Positions 35,989 to 44,567 of a stretch of 64,000 bases of DNA are shown here, one piece after another. The position numbers were made by a program, and so were the translations under genes. This DNA is from Lachnospiraceae bacterium (lineage in GTDB: Bacteria > Bacillota > Clostridia > Lachnospirales > Lachnospiraceae), in the NCBI GenBank assembly GCA_009911195.1, contig QXWV01000020.1:1-64000 (forward strand), given 5' to 3'. The notes under the pieces were generated by a model. The model saw only the letters and a list, made by a program, of their open reading frames with translations, was not told the origin of the DNA and ran no database searches. How positions within the stretch are numbered: the stretch's first letter is position 1; the number at the start of each line of letters is the position of its first letter.

Positions 35989-37275
35989 TCAGTCTGCCGA
36001 TTCCAATGCCTGCTCCAAATCCTCTATGATGTCATCCACATTCTCAATCCCTACCGAAAGGCGGATTAAATCCGGGGCTACCCCGGCTTCCACTAGCTGT
36101 TCATCGCTCATCTGCCGATGGGTATGGCTAGCGGGATGAAGCACACAAGTCCTGGCATCCGCCACATGGGTAACAATAGCCGCCAACTGTAAATGGTCCA
36201 TCATTTTAGCCGCTGCTTCCCTCCCCCCTTTTAAGCCGAAGGAAATCACGCCACAGGTTCCTTTGGGCATATATTTTTTCGCCAGCCCGTAATATTTATT
36301 CCCCTCAAGGCCAGGATAGTTTACCCAGGCAACTTTATCGCTCTTTTCCAAATAGGATGCCACCTTCAATGCATTCTCACAATGTCTGGGAATCCGCAGA
36401 TGTAGTGTTTCCAGCCCTATATTGAGCAGAAAGGCATTCTGAGGCGACTGGCTCGAACCCAGGTCGCGCATTAACTGGGAAGTAGCTTTTGTAATATAGG
36501 CCAGTTTCCCAAATTTCTCCGTATATGTAATCCCATGATAAGACTCATCCGGCGCACACAGCCCCGGATACTTGTCCGGATATTTCCCCCAGTCAAAATT
36601 GCCGGAATCCACAATAGCGCCGCCTACACACATCCCATGCCCATCCATGTATTTGGTGGTGGAGTGAGTCACAATATCAGCCCCCCATTCAAAGGGCCTG
36701 CAATTAATCGGTGTTGCAAAGGTATTATCCACAATCAAAGGCACATCATGGCTATGCGCCACCTTCGCAAATTTCCCGATATCCAGCACCACCAAAGCCG
36801 GATTGGCAATGGTTTCCGCAAGCACACACTTTGTATTTTCACGGAATGCCTTGTTCAATTCTTCTTCTGGTGCATCCGGGTCCACTACGGTACATTCTAT
36901 CCCCATCTTCTTCATGGTCACTGCCAGAAGATTAAAGGTTCCCCCATATACGGTGGATGACATCACCACATGCCCCCCGGCCTCACAAATATTAAATACC
37001 GCATAATAATTGGCCGCCTGCCCCGAAGACGTCAGCATAGCCGCTATGCCGCCTTCCAGTTCACATATTTTCTGGGCTACGAATTCATTGGTAGGGTTTT
37101 GCAGCCTGGTATAAAAGAATCCGCTTTCCTCCAAATCAAATAGCCGCCCCATTTGCTCCGAGGTTTCGTATTTAAATGTGGTGCTCTGGTAAATGGGGAG
37201 CACCCTGGGTTCCCCGTTTTTTGGCTTCCATCCCGACTGGATGCATATTGTTTCCTTTCCATACTCTCTGCCCAT
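35989..37275 (-). CDS. O-acetylhomoserine sulfhydrylase (aminocarboxypropyltransferase)
   Basis: A PLP enzyme that forms homocysteine from O-acetylhomoserine and sulfide, for direct-sulfhydrylation methionine synthesis. The 428-residue product has the family start ETICIQSGWKPKNGEPRVLPIYQSTTF. The phosphate-binding region follows (MLTSSGQAANYYAVFNI), then DNTFATPINCRPFEWGADIVTHSTTKYMDGHG, where the Lys of STTKY binds PLP, and the late motif VTHVADARTCVLHPASHTHRQM. These are typical of the OAH/MetY group rather than cystathionine gamma-synthase. GGAGGG lies 7 nt before the ATG. No SAM riboswitch is visible upstream, and the gene stands apart from other methionine genes. Confidence 0.93.
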   Translation of the reverse strand: MGREYGKETICIQSGWKPKNGEPRVLPIYQSTTFKYETSEQMGRLFDLEESGFFYTRLQNPTNEFVAQKICELEGGIAAMLTSSGQAANYYAVFNICEAGGHVVMSSTVYGGTFNLLAVTMKKMGIECTVVDPDAPEEELNKAFRENTKCVLAETIANPALVVLDIGKFAKVAHSHDVPLIVDNTFATPINCRPFEWGADIVTHSTTKYMDGHGMCVGGAIVDSGNFDWGKYPDKYPGLCAPDESYHGITYTEKFGKLAYITKATSQLMRDLGSSQSPQNAFLLNIGLETLHLRIPRHCENALKVASYLEKSDKVAWVNYPGLEGNKYYGLAKKYMPKGTCGVISFGLKGGREAAAKMMDHLQLAAIVTHVADARTCVLHPASHTHRQMSDEQLVEAGVAPDLIRLSVGIENVDDIIEDLEQALESAD

Positions 37276-37375
37276 TCCTTACCCTCCGTTTCTATGCCCA
37301 TCTCAATTGTTTTGGACCTTGCTTTCTTTTCCGCCTTTATCTTTTTCCACTTTTCAATGGGTATCCTATCTGCTT

Positions 37376-38104
37376 TTACTCATCCCAATTGTGGTAAACT
37401 GCCTGTACATCATCGTCATCATCGAGCATATCCAGCGTTTTTTGCAAATTCTTTATTGCCGTCTCGTCCGTCAGCTCTACATAATTTTGGGGAATCATTG
37501 TCACTTCCGCAGATGCCATGGCAATGCCCGCTTCCTCCAATGCCTTATTCACCTCATCAAAGCTGTCTGGAGCTGTCATAATCTCAAAGCTGTCCTCTTC
37601 TTCCGCGAAGTCTTCCGCCCCAGCATCCAGGGCTACCATCATCAAATCATCCGCTTCCATGGAGCAGTCCTCCTTGTCAATAATAATCTGCCCCTTCTTA
37701 TCGAACATAAAAGATACACAGCCCGGCGTACCGATGCTTCCCTGCCCTTTTGTAAAGGCATTCCTTATGTTGGCCGCTGTACGGTTTTGGTTATCGGTCA
37801 ACGCATCCACAATAATGGCGATTCCCCCCGGTCCATAGCCTTCATAGGTCACATACTTATAATTCACGTTCCCCACATCGCCTGCCGCCTTCTTAATCCC
37901 TCTTTCGATTGTATCATTTGGCATATTATTTGCTTTTGCCTTGGTAATTACCTGGGCAAGTTTAAAATTATTAGCCGGGTCAGGCCCTCCTTCTTTTACC
38001 GCAACCGCAATTTCCCTGCCAATAATAGTAAAAATCTTTCCCTTTGCCGCATCGTTTTTCTCTTTCTTATGTTTAATGTTTGCAAATTTTGAATGTCCTG
38101 ACAT
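37376..38104 (-). CDS. YebC/TACO1-family protein
   Basis: A 242-residue cytosolic protein of the YebC/PmpR/TACO1 family, annotated as transcriptional regulator or as translation factor that helps ribosomes through proline stretches. The N-terminus MSGHSKFANIKHKKEKNDAAKGK and the stretch YEGYGPGGIAIIVDALTDNQNRTAANIRNAF are diagnostic. Other conserved parts include GSIGTPGCVSFMFDKKG. It starts 3 nt after the stop of the CorC-type gene, so the two are co-transcribed. The family is certain; the regulatory target is not. Confidence 0.95.
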   Translation of the reverse strand: MSGHSKFANIKHKKEKNDAAKGKIFTIIGREIAVAVKEGGPDPANNFKLAQVITKAKANNMPNDTIERGIKKAAGDVGNVNYKYVTYEGYGPGGIAIIVDALTDNQNRTAANIRNAFTKGQGSIGTPGCVSFMFDKKGQIIIDKEDCSMEADDLMMVALDAGAEDFAEEEDSFEIMTAPDSFDEVNKALEEAGIAMASAEVTMIPQNYVELTDETAIKNLQKTLDMLDDDDDVQAVYHNWDE

Positions 38105-38107
38105 AAT

Positions 38108-39511
38108 TTAATTCTCCTTTTTCCCGTTATTGCCTTCCGCCGCACCTTCTTCCAGCTCCGGCCATTTGATTTTTGTTACCAATACGCTTTGTATCATTTT
38201 ATTTTCCACAGATAATATCCTAAAGTTATAATCTCCTACATTAATCTCGAAATCTTCATTTTCTTCTGGTATCTTATCCAATTTGGAAATCATAAAACCA
38301 TTCAAGGTTTCAAATTCTTCTTCCTCAAAGGAAATATGAAAACGCTCCTCTAACTCTTCCAACGGCGTTTTCCCTTCTATAATATATTCGTCCGCATTGT
38401 CGGTGGCCTCGATATACGCTTCATCCTCATCGTACTCATCCAGAATATTCCCTACAATTTCTTCCAGAATATCTTCCATGGCAATCAGCCCCGATGTTTG
38501 CCCATATTCATCTACCACAATCACCATCTGGGTTTTGGAAGACTGCATCATTTGGAATAACCTATCGATATTTTTCGTTTCCGGAATGAACACCGCTTCC
38601 CTTAAAAGCCCTTCGATTTCCTTTACCGGAAGATTCAGATCCTCCTTCAATGCATGAATCTTCATAGCATCACGCAAATGCAGAATCCCTATAATATGGT
38701 CAATATTTTCATCATAAACCGGGAATCTGCTATTATTGGCATCCAGCATAAATGCCATAGCCTCTTTTAAGGGCATCTCCCCTTCCACTCCCACTATATG
38801 GTTGCGGTGGGTCATAATATCATGGGCTTCCTTATCGCCGAACTCAAAAATATTGGTTATCATCTCCGCTTCGGTAGCCAACAGGACTCCCTGTTCATGC
38901 CCTTCGTTCACCATAGAAATGATTTCTTCCTCCGTCACATCCGCCAAATCATCCTCCACCTTCATCCCAAATAGGCGGAGAATGCCATTTGCGCTTACTG
39001 TGACCAGCCAGGTAAAAGGAGCCAGTACCTTCATCACATAGTAAACAGGATTAATGCACATGTAAGCCCACTTTTCCGGATATCGTGCTGCCAGCTTCTT
39101 TGGCAGCAATACACCGAATGTTAAAAGTATGTAGGTAAGCACCGCCACCGCCAGCACCATCGTCACCGCACCGGTTACCCCAGCCCCCAGCGCCGCTGCG
39201 CCGGAAGAAGCCGGTTTAATATAATCTGCTACAAAATGGCGCATTCCCCTAAGCCAGATGCCCAGATAAAAACTTCCCATCACAATATTAATTAATGTAA
39301 CAATGAGCTGCACCATATTTACGTATCTAGCCGGATGCTCAATAATCGCCGCCAGCCTGACGGACTTTTTGTCTTTTTCTTCCTCAGCTTTTTTTACAAT
39401 GTCTTTCATATTTAAATTGTTGATTGCCGAACCGAACCCATAAAAAAACATATCGGTTAAAATAAGCGCAATAAATAAAATCATACTGGCAGTAGGCCCG
39501 CCATCGTCCAT
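38108..39511 (-). CDS. CorC/HlyC-family membrane CBS protein
   Basis: A 467-residue CNNM/CorC-type protein thought to move or sense Mg2+ or other cations. It has an N-terminal DUF21 domain with about four membrane segments (ILFIALILTDMFFYGFGSAIN, MVQLIVTLINIVMGSFYLGIW). A CBS pair follows (DIMTHRNHIVGVEGEMPLKEAM and VVDEYGQTSGLIAMEDILEEIVGNI-type end), with the C-terminal CorC/HlyC domain (GDYNFRILSVENKMIQSVLVT) last. Length is typical. AAGGAG precedes the ATG at 39511. It forms an operon with yebC downstream. The upstream gap to the mazF-like gene holds an intergenic repeat. Confidence 0.92.
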   Translation of the reverse strand: MDDGGPTASMILFIALILTDMFFYGFGSAINNLNMKDIVKKAEEEKDKKSVRLAAIIEHPARYVNMVQLIVTLINIVMGSFYLGIWLRGMRHFVADYIKPASSGAAALGAGVTGAVTMVLAVAVLTYILLTFGVLLPKKLAARYPEKWAYMCINPVYYVMKVLAPFTWLVTVSANGILRLFGMKVEDDLADVTEEEIISMVNEGHEQGVLLATEAEMITNIFEFGDKEAHDIMTHRNHIVGVEGEMPLKEAMAFMLDANNSRFPVYDENIDHIIGILHLRDAMKIHALKEDLNLPVKEIEGLLREAVFIPETKNIDRLFQMMQSSKTQMVIVVDEYGQTSGLIAMEDILEEIVGNILDEYDEDEAYIEATDNADEYIIEGKTPLEELEERFHISFEEEEFETLNGFMISKLDKIPEENEDFEINVGDYNFRILSVENKMIQSVLVTKIKWPELEEGAAEGNNGKKEN

Positions 39512-39645
39512 AATCCCATCTCCTTTTGTACCAAAATAAATTTTGCACTATAAATAAATATAGACCCAAACAATCACACTAAACTATACCATTTAACGTT
39601 CCGGTAGTCAAGCCATGAGTTCAGAGGCAATAGAGAAATCCATTC

Positions 39646-39687
39646 AATTTTGATGGGTCGCGCAGCGGGCAAGACGTTTGGCCCATG
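39646..39687. repeat. 42-bp intergenic repeat, copy A
   Basis: This plus-strand 42-mer matches the minus strand of 55057-55098 at 35 of 42 positions without gaps. It starts AATTTTGATGGG, contains GCGCAGCGGGCA and CGTTTGG, and ends CCATG. Both copies are in intergenic regions and are parts of hairpin-forming elements. Confidence 0.7.
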
Positions 39688-39755
39688 CAGGATTCCGTTT
39701 GGCGGCTTTTTATCAATCAGCCTTAAAACCGAACGCTGCACGAGCCAAATGCCCG
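39666..39755. repeat. Long imperfect hairpin element downstream of mazF-like gene
   Basis: Nested complementary blocks: CGGGC (39666) with GCCCG (39751-39755), TTTGGC (39677) with GCCAAA (39744), GCAG (39687) with CTGC (39736), TTC with GAA (39731), GTTT (39697) with AAAC (39726), and GGCT (39704) with AGCC (39719). The result is one long bulged stem of about 90 nt. The function is unknown. Confidence 0.6.
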
Positions 39756-39789
39756 TTTACCGGCAAAGATAGCCGCATAACCCGTTATC

Positions 39790-40146
39790 TTATGTACTAT
39801 GGCAAAACACCCCTAATTCCAGGCTGATGAGAAGCCCCTCGTTTACCTTCCCCATAATCTCACTGTCCAAATGGCATACTTTGTCTTTTAACCTCTTTTT
39901 ATCAATTGTACGTAGCTGCTCTAACAGGATAACCGAATCTTTTACCATATCATATTCATCCGCATTCAGTTCAATATGGGTAGGCAGCTTTGCTTTGTTC
40001 ATCTTGGACGTAATGGCCGCACAGATTACCGTTGGGCTATGTTTGTTCCCAATATCATTTTGTATAATCAGCACCGGCCTTACGCCTCCTTGTTCTGACC
40101 CGATTACGGGCCTTAAATCCGCATAATATATATCTCCACGTTTCAT
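39790..40146 (-). CDS. MazF/PemK-family endoribonuclease toxin
   Basis: An 118-residue member of the MazF/NdoA mRNA interferase family. It starts [31 protein letters not shown], containing the catalytic Arg region of GGVRPVLI, and has [41 protein letters not shown] and the family C-terminus. In relatives it cuts RNA at specific short sites. The ATG at 40146 follows AAGGGTGAG by about 6 nt. It lies downstream of alr, the conserved Firmicute position for ndoA, but there is no room for an antitoxin gene: only 67 nt separate it from alr. The antitoxin is either elsewhere or absent. Confidence 0.93.
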   Translation of the reverse strand: MKRGDIYYADLRPVIGSEQGGVRPVLIIQNDIGNKHSPTVICAAITSKMNKAKLPTHIELNADEYDMVKDSVILLEQLRTIDKKRLKDKVCHLDSEIMGKVNEGLLISLELGVFCHST

Positions 40147-40213
40147 AATTCTCACCCTTCATTTAAACTTTTATGGCTAAATTATTGCCAGTTTATCTGA
40201 GGGTATTCAATTT

Positions 40214-41395
40214 TTATTCAAAATCGTGAAAATAATCCTTTGTTGAAACCATTTTACCCGACTTCAAATAAATACGGGGTATCCTTTTCCCAATGCAACA
40301 GGCAAGCTCATAGTTGAACCGCCCTGAAAGTTCCCCTAATTCCTCCATGGTAATTTGCCTCTCCCCGTCTCTTCCGATTAACGTTACCGCATCCCCTTCT
40401 TTTATCCGGGGAATCTGTGTAACATCTATCATAAACTGGTCCATGCATATTCTTCCCACAATAGGGGCTTTTTCCCCATGAACCAGGACATAGCCTTTGT
40501 TTGAAAGCCCTCTCGGATATCCATCCCCATATCCTACAGGAATCGTTGCAATTTTCATTTTCCAGGGGGTTGTAAAAGTTCCACCATAGCCTATTTGGAT
40601 GCCTGCTTCCACTTCTTTCACAAATATCACCTGGCTTTTCAGCTCCATAGCCGGTTTCAGCCCTACAATGCCTTTCGATACTTCTTCGGAAGGCCATAGG
40701 CCATATAGCGCAATTCCAGCCCTGACCATATCCATATCCGCCTCCCTGAGCTCTATCATGGCTGCACTGTTGGCGCAGTGGCATATGGGGATTTGGAAGC
40801 CCGTTTCCCCCTTTATCTTCTCCACAAAATCCTTAAACAGGGCTAACTGGTTTCCTGCTGAGGATTTGTCCTTTTCATCCGACTTTGCAAAGTGTGTAAA
40901 TATCCCTTCTACTTCAATGCCCGGCATATCCAGCGCCGCTTTTACCAATTTCATCCCCTCTTCATCGGGGCGGATTCCAATCCGCATCATCCCTGTATCC
41001 ACTTTGATATGAATCCTGGCCTTCCTGCCGGTTTCCTCCGCCGCCTTGGATAGCTGCGCCAATGTGTCATGGCAAAATACCGTTATCCTTATTTCTTTTT
41101 CCAGCATTTCTTTGTAGCTGCCCGGAAAAGCATATCCTAATACCAGGATTGGCTTCCTGATTCCAGCCATCCGCAATATCATCGCTTCCTCTTCGGTGGC
41201 TGTGGCGAATCCATATAGATTGCTTAATGGCTCCAGTTCTTTTGCGATTGGAACAGCGCCATGGCCATAGCCATCGGCTTTGATGACACCGATTATTTCT
41301 GTTCCCTCTGTCAGTTTAGAAGCCATTTCTTCTATGTTATGCCGAATGGCATCTAAATCTATAGTTGCGTAGACTCTGCTGTATTTTCCTGTCAT
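40214..41395 (-). CDS. alr: Alanine racemase
   Basis: PLP enzyme that makes D-alanine for peptidoglycan. The 393-residue product has the PLP-lysine motif IGVIKADGYGHGAVPIAKEL. HIKVDTGMMRIGI and the C-terminal catalytic Tyr region GYGGTFTTPWKMKIATIPVGYGDGYPRG follow, then VLVHGEKAPIVGRICMDQFMIDVT, all diagnostic. Length is normal. Its start is 2 nt after the nnr stop, so nnr-alr-mazF form one unit. This order, with nnr ahead of alr and the toxin behind, recurs in many Firmicutes. Confidence 0.97.
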   Translation of the reverse strand: MTGKYSRVYATIDLDAIRHNIEEMASKLTEGTEIIGVIKADGYGHGAVPIAKELEPLSNLYGFATATEEEAMILRMAGIRKPILVLGYAFPGSYKEMLEKEIRITVFCHDTLAQLSKAAEETGRKARIHIKVDTGMMRIGIRPDEEGMKLVKAALDMPGIEVEGIFTHFAKSDEKDKSSAGNQLALFKDFVEKIKGETGFQIPICHCANSAAMIELREADMDMVRAGIALYGLWPSEEVSKGIVGLKPAMELKSQVIFVKEVEAGIQIGYGGTFTTPWKMKIATIPVGYGDGYPRGLSNKGYVLVHGEKAPIVGRICMDQFMIDVTQIPRIKEGDAVTLIGRDGERQITMEELGELSGRFNYELACCIGKRIPRIYLKSGKMVSTKDYFHDFE

Positions 41396-41397
41396 TT

Positions 41398-42978
41398 TTA
41401 TTGCTGTGCTCCTTTCTGCAGCACTTTCGTCAGGCAGTTTACCACATCCCCTGCCATAAGCCCATATCTGCTTTCTTCCACTGCCGCCATATCTCCTGCC
41501 TTGCCATGTATATATACGCCATGGCAGGCAGCTTTCCCGGCATCCATCCCTTGCGCTATAAGGCCGCCGATTATCCCTGTGAGCACATCGCCCATGCCTG
41601 CTGTGGCCATGCCGTCATTTCCTGAAGTGTTCAAATATATCTCCCGCCCGGAAGGCGTGGCAACCACTGTCCTGGCATCTTTGCATACTATTGTACATCC
41701 ATATATTTCTGCCATTTCTTTTGGTTTATGCAGAAGGTTTCTTTTTATATCTTCCAGGGTACCGCCAAAAAGCCTGGCAAATTCTGCCAAATGAGGGGTA
41801 AGGACTATCTCCCGGTGCGTCTTTGCACACTCTTTTAACAATTGCTGCAAATCTTCATTTTCCGCCAGTAAATTCAGTCCATCCGCATCAATTACCAAAG
41901 GTTTTTTACCCTCGTCCAATACTTGTTTCAATAGGGCATAGGCTTCCCCGTTTTTTCCTAAACCGGGGCCTATTACTATGCAATCCGCCCATTCCATATC
42001 CTTTTCCAGCCTTTGGTGCAGCTTTCCCAAAAGCTCTTCCCGGCCTGCCCCCTGCGTCCTGTATGTCGAAAGGAGCGCTTCCGGTAGATTAGTCTGGACA
42101 ATGATTCTGTTTTCTTCCGGCGTTACGATTTTCACCATTCCCGCACCCATGCGGTAAACGCTTCTTGCACACAGTTCACATGCCCCGCTCATGTTGACGC
42201 TGCCTGCAATTACCAATACCTTTCCAAAAGTCCCTTTATTGCCGCCCCCATCCCTGGCTGGCATCCCCTCTAAGGGCAAACCGCAAAAAGTATAAAATTC
42301 CGGCGTTTTCCCCAGAAAGCTTTCCTGGGTAATCCCTATATCCCGGCATACCACTTCTCCGCAATACCCACATCCGGGGTATCTCACATGGCCCAGTTTT
42401 TTAAAGGCAAAGGTTACTGTAAGGTCAGCCTTTATTGCCACCCCCATAATTTCGCCGCTATCCGTATGGATGCCGGAAGGAATATCCACGGAGCAAACGA
42501 AGGCTTGGCTTTCATTGATTGTCTTAACGGCCTCTTCAAACCGCCCTTCCGGATTCCTGGAAAGCCCAATCCCAAATAAAGCATCTACCATAATATCATA
42601 TTCCTTATTCCCGATTTTGTCTTGCAAAGGACACCCATATTTTTCTATTATATTACATTGGATTTCTGTCTCCTTGCTGCACTTTTCCCTCTCCCCAATC
42701 ATGCAAAAGTCCACCTCATAGCCGCGCTCCCTCAAAATCCGGCCCACTGCAATGCCATCCCCGCCGTTATTCCCGCAGCCCGCCACAATGAGGACACGCT
42801 TCCCCGGTGCAAACCTTCCCCCTATCTCCTCCGCCACTGCAAGCGCCGCCCGCTCCATCAATACCAAGGATGACACCCCGAAATGCTGAATCGTATTCCT
42901 GTCATATCCCTTCATTTCACCTGCCGAAACAATATATCGCTTCTCCAATGTCTTATTCTCCTTTTTATCTTCATCCAT
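41398..42978 (-). CDS. nnr: Bifunctional NAD(P)H-hydrate repair enzyme
   Basis: Repairs damaged NAD(P)H hydrates: the N-terminal YjeF domain epimerises them, and the C-terminal domain dehydrates the S form with ADP or ATP. The N-terminal domain (from about residue 12) shows VLIVAGCGNNGGDGIAVGRILRERGYEV. The C-terminal domain has VIGPGLGKNGEAYALLKQVL, VIDADGLNLL and NTSGNDGMATAGMGDVLTGIIGGLIAQG. The start at 42978 has a weak GGGTG site; the longest frame to 43062 would add an unusual hydrophobic N-terminus and is less likely. It is the first gene of the nnr-alr-mazF unit. Confidence 0.94.
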   Translation of the reverse strand: MDEDKKENKTLEKRYIVSAGEMKGYDRNTIQHFGVSSLVLMERAALAVAEEIGGRFAPGKRVLIVAGCGNNGGDGIAVGRILRERGYEVDFCMIGEREKCSKETEIQCNIIEKYGCPLQDKIGNKEYDIMVDALFGIGLSRNPEGRFEEAVKTINESQAFVCSVDIPSGIHTDSGEIMGVAIKADLTVTFAFKKLGHVRYPGCGYCGEVVCRDIGITQESFLGKTPEFYTFCGLPLEGMPARDGGGNKGTFGKVLVIAGSVNMSGACELCARSVYRMGAGMVKIVTPEENRIIVQTNLPEALLSTYRTQGAGREELLGKLHQRLEKDMEWADCIVIGPGLGKNGEAYALLKQVLDEGKKPLVIDADGLNLLAENEDLQQLLKECAKTHREIVLTPHLAEFARLFGGTLEDIKRNLLHKPKEMAEIYGCTIVCKDARTVVATPSGREIYLNTSGNDGMATAGMGDVLTGIIGGLIAQGMDAGKAACHGVYIHGKAGDMAAVEESRYGLMAGDVVNCLTKVLQKGAQQ

Positions 42979-43086
42979 TTTTAACACCCAAATCTTATAT
43001 AACAAGAAAGAAATGCACCAAATTCCCTTCTCTGGTACATTTCCCTCCCTTCTTATATCCATAACTTTACTGAATCATCCCATGGA

Positions 43087-43779
43087 CTATCCTTTGCTTC
43101 CCGCTCTTCCAGAAGCCATCCGCTTCCGTTCCGCCCTTTCGGCCTGCGCTTTCCTGCGCTCTTCCGGATTGTATTTCATGTCAAAAATCTCTATGACCTC
43201 TGCACCAAAAATATCATGCATGTATGAGTATAAGCTAAAAACCTCCTGCTCATTCTCTGCTTTGCGGATAAGCTTCTTTTTCATTTCAATCCTTATATCT
43301 TTGACCCATTCGTCAATCTTATCAATTTCCCTGGTATTTTCGGCGATTCTCTGGTAACAGATATCCATTGTTGCCAACATCAGCTTATGATTAATCTGAG
43401 CGATTTCCTCCGGCAGCAGCCTAAGTTCCCTGGCATAGTCATCCAGCCTTTCATTACATTCGTTGATTAACCGTCTGTTATCATCCATTTTCTTTTCTGT
43501 CGCTGCGTCCGGGTTACCTCCCGATAAATCTGCCATTTCCATAATCTCTGTCATCAGCTTTTTCTTTACCTTACGGATGTCCTTTGATTCCGTATTCAGC
43601 TTTCCCTGCCGCTTAATCAGTTCATTTAATTTAGCTTCTCCCCTCAGTACTTCCGCCGGTATTTCGGTCTGCGCCTGCGTAAAAAGCTGATGCCATTTGT
43701 TATCCAATGTCACCAGCGGAATATCTTTCCCTGCCAGCGCTTCTTTGAATGCATTTTCTGAATGTGCCATAGCAACCAT
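43087..43779 (-). CDS. Conserved coiled-coil protein of unknown function
   Basis: A 230-residue cytosolic protein with no signal or membrane segment. It starts VAMAHSENAFKEALAGKDIPLVTLDNKWHQLFTQ. A long helical part follows (ELIKRQGKLNTESKDIRKVKKKLMTEIMEMADLS and KKMDDNRRLINECNERLDDYARELRLLPEEIAQINHKLMLATMD), which should form coiled coils. It ends in a basic tail (RRKAQAERAERKRMASGRAGSKG). The ATG at 43779 lies 4-6 nt after GGAAGGGG. I do not recognise a named family. It sits between rex and nnr on the same strand; nothing in the sequence links its function to either. Confidence 0.72.
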   Translation of the reverse strand: MVAMAHSENAFKEALAGKDIPLVTLDNKWHQLFTQAQTEIPAEVLRGEAKLNELIKRQGKLNTESKDIRKVKKKLMTEIMEMADLSGGNPDAATEKKMDDNRRLINECNERLDDYARELRLLPEEIAQINHKLMLATMDICYQRIAENTREIDKIDEWVKDIRIEMKKKLIRKAENEQEVFSLYSYMHDIFGAEVIEIFDMKYNPEERRKAQAERAERKRMASGRAGSKG

Positions 43780-43815
43780 CATGCCCCTTCCATAATTTAC
43801 CTACTTATCTGACCG

Positions 43816-44454
43816 TTACATATCCTTTTGAAATCTGCTAATATTATAGGACAGCTTCATCAGGCTGTCGGACAGATGGACATTTTCGACCTGAATCCCT
43901 TCCGGCACCTTTAAATCTACGTGGGCAAAATTCCAAATTCCTTTAATCCCATACGAAATAAGCCGTTCCGCTATCTCAGCCGCCTCTGTTTTCGGTACGG
44001 TAAGCACTGCGATATCAATATTGTTATCGCGCACAAATTGATTCATATGTTCCATGCACTGTACTTCAATCCCCCTTATTTTCTTTCCGTAAAGGGCCGG
44101 GTTAATGTCAAATACCCCCTTGAATAAAAAGCCGCGCCGTTCAAAATCCACATAATTGACCAACGCCTGCCCCAGATTGCCCGCTCCTATAATAATCAGA
44201 TTATGTTTCCGGTCAAGGCCAAGTATTTTTCCGATTTCTTCATAAAGGAACTCCACATTGTACCCATATCCTTGTTGTCCAAAACCGCCAAAATTATTCA
44301 AATCCTGACGTATCTGAGAAGCGGTAACCTGCATAATATCGCTGAGTTCCTGAGATGATACCCTCTCTATCCCTTCATCTTTAAGCTCGCCCAAATACCT
44401 AAAGTACCGCGGCAGGCGGCTGATAACTGCCTGTGAAATTTCTTTCTCCACCAC
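43816..44454 (-). CDS. rex: Redox-sensing transcriptional repressor Rex
   Basis: A repressor that leaves DNA when NADH rises and so induces fermentation and NADH-oxidising genes. The 212-residue product has an N-terminal winged helix (AVISRLPRYFRYLGELKDEG, QVTASQIRQDLNNFGGFGQQGYGY) and a Rossmann domain with LIIIGAGNLGQALVNYVDFERRGF. Family parts DINPALYGKKIRGIEVQ and GIKGIWNFAHVDLKVPEGIQVENVHLSDSLM follow. The start is GTG at 44454, with AGGGGG 7 nt upstream; a second GTG is at 44451. It has its own strong promoter at 44487-44515, whose -35 overlaps a partial Rex-site match, so it is probably autoregulated. Confidence 0.94.
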   Translation of the reverse strand: MVEKEISQAVISRLPRYFRYLGELKDEGIERVSSQELSDIMQVTASQIRQDLNNFGGFGQQGYGYNVEFLYEEIGKILGLDRKHNLIIIGAGNLGQALVNYVDFERRGFLFKGVFDINPALYGKKIRGIEVQCMEHMNQFVRDNNIDIAVLTVPKTEAAEIAERLISYGIKGIWNFAHVDLKVPEGIQVENVHLSDSLMKLSYNISRFQKDM

Positions 44455-44486
44455 GCTGCTGCCCCCTATATTAGTAATTACCAATT

Positions 44487-44515
44487 ATTATATAAGACTG
44501 TTAAAACAATGTCAA
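44487..44515 (-). promoter_or_regulatory. rex promoter with possible Rex operator
   Basis: On the minus strand, consensus -35 TTGACA (44515-44510), 17-bp spacer, consensus -10 TATAAT (44492-44487). The 18 nt 44515-44498 match the clostridial Rex consensus TTGTTAA-N4-TTAACAA at 10 of 14 specified positions and overlap the -35 box. Confidence 0.7.
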
Positions 44516-44567
44516 ATTCTTCTTTGGCGTCCAGGCGCGGATGCATTCCTATAGAAGGGGCATCCTT

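Noticed and set aside
43022-43062. Longer nnr start at 43062
   Set aside because: It would add an odd hydrophobic leader to a cytosolic repair enzyme and lacks a ribosome site.
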